From the NCBI GenBank assembly GCA_031216445.1, contig CM062202.1:13326501-13390500 (forward strand): a stretch of DNA of 64,000 bases, in the 5' to 3' direction. Source of the stretch: Lateolabrax maculatus. Taxonomy: Eukaryota; Chordata; Actinopteri; Acropomatiformes; Lateolabracidae. Shown one piece after another: positions 61,401 through 64,000 of this stretch. How positions within the stretch are numbered: position 1 is the stretch's first letter; every line of letters begins with the position of its first letter. The translations under genes were made by a program, and so were the position numbers. The notes under the pieces are model-generated. The model worked only from the letters and a program-made list of their open reading frames with translations, was not told the DNA's origin and made no database searches.

Positions 61401-64000
61401 ATTTTGCTGTTGCATTTGCTCACAAATGTACAATCCATGTAAATAACATGTAGTAGTTAAAATGTTTATATGTACGAAATTATTACTGTTTCCAGTCTTT
61501 GAGCATTTGGGCACTGGCCTTGTCCTTGCACTCCCACATGCCATGTGTTTGTTAATGTGTGTGTCTGCGCATGTGCATTCATTATTGTGTTGATTTGATA
61601 TACAACCTTGTGTCCAAGCAAATGCAAAGGCCTTTTGACATTAAAACATTTCATGTATTCATAAATTAAACTCAGAATTCACCGCAGCCACTGGCCCGCA
61701 CTAGTCTTCAATGTCAGCTCGTCTTCATGGTCAAGCATCTCATCAAAGAGCCATTTGTGTGTATTGTTGTCTGTGGCTGGATGTGAAAGGCGAGGAGGTT
61801 AGGAAATAAACAGACTGCAAAGCCAAACTGGGAGCTGGAGACTTGAATACGAGACAGACTTGGATCAATAGAGAGGATGGATACTTTATGAAGCTCTGAA
61901 TGCATGCGGCTCATAATCATCACAGGAGTGTGTAAATTGGCTTTTGGCACACAGAGATGCTAATGAATCACTGCTTATGAGAAGAAAGATGAGGCTGGGA
62001 GGAACAAAGGAGGAAGATAATGAAATATATTCACCATAACAATTTAAATTAACTATGGCCACAATTAAAATATTTTTTATGATTGAATATTTGACTATAA
62101 ATATATAGTCTCTCAATATTAGAAACATAAATTAATTAATATCATATTTTCTCATTTCCAGAATGTCTGTAGTAAAGAGCATATTCACTTTTGGCTTGGA
62201 CCACTCATAGACTGACACACACTAATCCTTTTAATGGTTGTGGCATGTTCTAGCCACAAAATGGCAAATAAATCACTATTGAGATTGGGAAAATGTAAAA
62301 GAGAAAATACTAATAGAGTTAATAGAGCTCTAAATGGCTCTAGATATTACATAAAACAGGGTTTTAATGCATTTTGACCTTTTTATTAGCATTACTTTTT
62401 TATTATCATAATAGAGTGATGAGATATCTTGTCCTTGTTGATAATACATTGCATATGATGGATGTTATGGAGTAAATGTGGTATTGGATTCTTTTTTTTA
62501 ATTTTTTTAATTTTACAAATCACCGAAATGCCTGTTGCCAGCAGTATTGTCCTCAGCAGGATTTCCTTACAAAACACATTCTCAGGGGGTAGTGCTGTGT
62601 GACGTCTGCTTTCATGGAATTTGTGGTAAATTATGCATATGCCTGTATACCCTCAGGGAAGAATATTGTACTCCAGGTCATGCATTATAAATGAACATGA
62701 ACAACTGTAGGATACACTAACAGCTGCCGTCTTCAGGTAAGGTTAAAACCCAACAGGATTCAAAGTCATGTTGCTTGCGTAATTCTGGATACCCAGGGGA
62801 TAGAGGCAAGGACACACCAGAAGTGTGGATGCCTGCCTTGCTCAATATCACTCGCAGGCAGCCTGGATCGAATACGTCTGAAATTCTTCCCTTCTGGCAG
62901 GACAGTACACCTCCGGCCTACCTCATCATTTTCTTGAATGTCCATAGCATTGCGTCAGTTAGAGCTTTGTGAAAAACCTCCTAACTTATCTTTCTTGCTG
63001 TCATATCTAGATGCCTTTTGAGAGCTCCCTGTTGGATCGTACCTTTCCACGCTGTTCCATTACAAAATATCTTGAAGTATTTTTTTTGAATGTTGTCAAG
63101 TTCAAGGTCAATATTGTCTTCTCAAGTCTCACCCTGGGTTCACAGTGAGCAAATGGGACATTTCTGTTGGCCATGAGAAAGAAAGTGAGAGAGAGAAACA
63201 GTGGGAGAGAGTGTGTGTGCAGCTGCTCGTTGGTGTGTGTAGTGCAGAACTGATTTAAGGCCCCAGGCCACAGGAAGAAGGCTGCTCTACACTCCAGGCA
63301 CGTCCCTGAAACCAGCAGCAGAGGAAGCACTATTGCCATTCAGCAGCGTCGACTGCAAACGCTTAAATGAGTCTGTTCTGTCCTGCAATGCCCAACATGG
63401 CAGTCCGCCACTTACTCAACTTCTCGAACTCTTAATATGCCCCCCCCCCCCTTGCTGCCACTTCTCTACTCTCTCTTCCAGTTCATCATTTTCTGTCTCT
63501 GCCTCAATCAGTCTATCAGTCTCACACATCCACCTTCAATCTTACCGTATTTCTCTCCTCCATGCTCATGCATTTCTTGTCCGCCCATGCATTTTATCTT
63601 CCTGTCACCTTCTCTTTACATTCACAGACCATCACTGTCCTGCTACTATGGTCTGATTGCAATAAAAGGACAGTAACCAAAGTCCAAGCCAAAGATGATG
63701 ACCTCATGTGATTAGAAACCATAAAGCCCGCAGATGTGTAGTACCAAATTGTTTAGCTTTCACATTGCCGTACAGCCGTGACAACTAAAGACACTTAACA
63801 TGTTGACAAAGTAGCTCTTCAGGTTGCTCTGTTTGCTTTGCCCTTCGAGGCTTCTTTATGACTTAGTAAGGTCACACTTGTCAATCATAGCTGCCACTGA
63901 CTAGTCAAGTTACAGAAGGACGTAACCCATCAAATTATTCAGTTGTAATGTATCTTGCCAAAATTAACATATAATACTCATAGTGTGTATGATAGCATAG
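58481..64000. other. Non-coding DNA to the window end, no gene recognised
   Basis: 58500-58680 is non-repetitive with CpG sites. A donor-like CTTCAG/GTAAGG lies at 62733-62742 and is not supported by an open exon upstream. A C12 run is at 63440-63451 within a pyrimidine-rich stretch (63420-63620), which explains the last two frames. 61720-62000 reads like unique sequence. I see no first coding exon to pair with the 5' exon at the window start. Confidence 0.5.
63440..63451. repeat. C12 homopolymer
   Basis: Within a pyrimidine-rich stretch; runs like this are also frequent sites of sequencing length error. Confidence 0.93.

Noticed and set aside
62733..62742. CTTCAG/GTAAGG as the donor of a coding exon
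   Set aside because: No convincing acceptor or open frame leads into it; taken as a chance match.
1..64000. tRNA, rRNA, snRNA, known microRNA or CRISPR sequences
   Set aside because: Read through for anchor motifs and direct-repeat spacing; none seen. CA/TG and tetranucleotide tracts are microsatellites, not CRISPR repeats.

Overview
The window looks like 64 kb of teleost fish nuclear DNA and is almost entirely non-coding. The evidence is AT-rich sequence with sparse CpG, many (CA)n/(TG)n microsatellites, and decayed interspersed repeats of families I recognise from memory as common in percomorph (spiny-rayed) fish. I found no tRNA, rRNA, CRISPR array, operon or long intact coding sequence. 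The open frames present are short and mostly chance products of low-complexity or AT-rich DNA. The species and the host gene cannot be identified from the sequence alone.

Layout. Positions 1-1250 are CpG-rich. They look like the 5' end of a plus-strand gene: a probable non-coding first exon with two candidate splice donors (after 444 and after 673) that flank a (CA)16 tract. The rest of the window would then be a very long first intron or flanking gene-poor DNA. A second CpG-rich patch at about 2790-3530 carries a tight cluster of CREB/ATF-type TGACGT motifs. It is followed by an exon-like open segment (3854-4001) bounded by AG and GT, so an internal or alternative promoter is possible.

From about 4.1 kb to the end, the sequence alternates between ordinary AT-rich DNA and transposon remnants. 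These include a 1,000-bp non-autonomous hAT-type element with a perfect 8-bp target duplication (13059-14058) and an internally deleted relative at 30307. Four short terminal-inverted-repeat elements lie near 7.8, 18.1, 21.2 and 22.9 kb, together with several hAT-type ends. There is also a hAT/ZBED BED-finger remnant near 35.6 kb, an L2-clade LINE reverse-transcriptase remnant on the minus strand near 39.5 kb, and a tandemly organised interspersed repeat at 58.0-58.5 kb.

Several stretches look unlike their surroundings: balanced composition, clustered homeodomain, SOX or MEIS-type sites, no repeat signature. Examples lie near 20.6, 33.4, 38.2, 44.2, 47.4 and 47.9 kb. They are candidate conserved regulatory elements, which would fit an intron or gene desert around a developmental or neuronal gene. 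That is inference from appearance and needs genome alignment. I did not find an undescribed biological system; the most checkable leads are the CRE-cluster promoter candidate, the exon-like segment beside it and the candidate enhancers.
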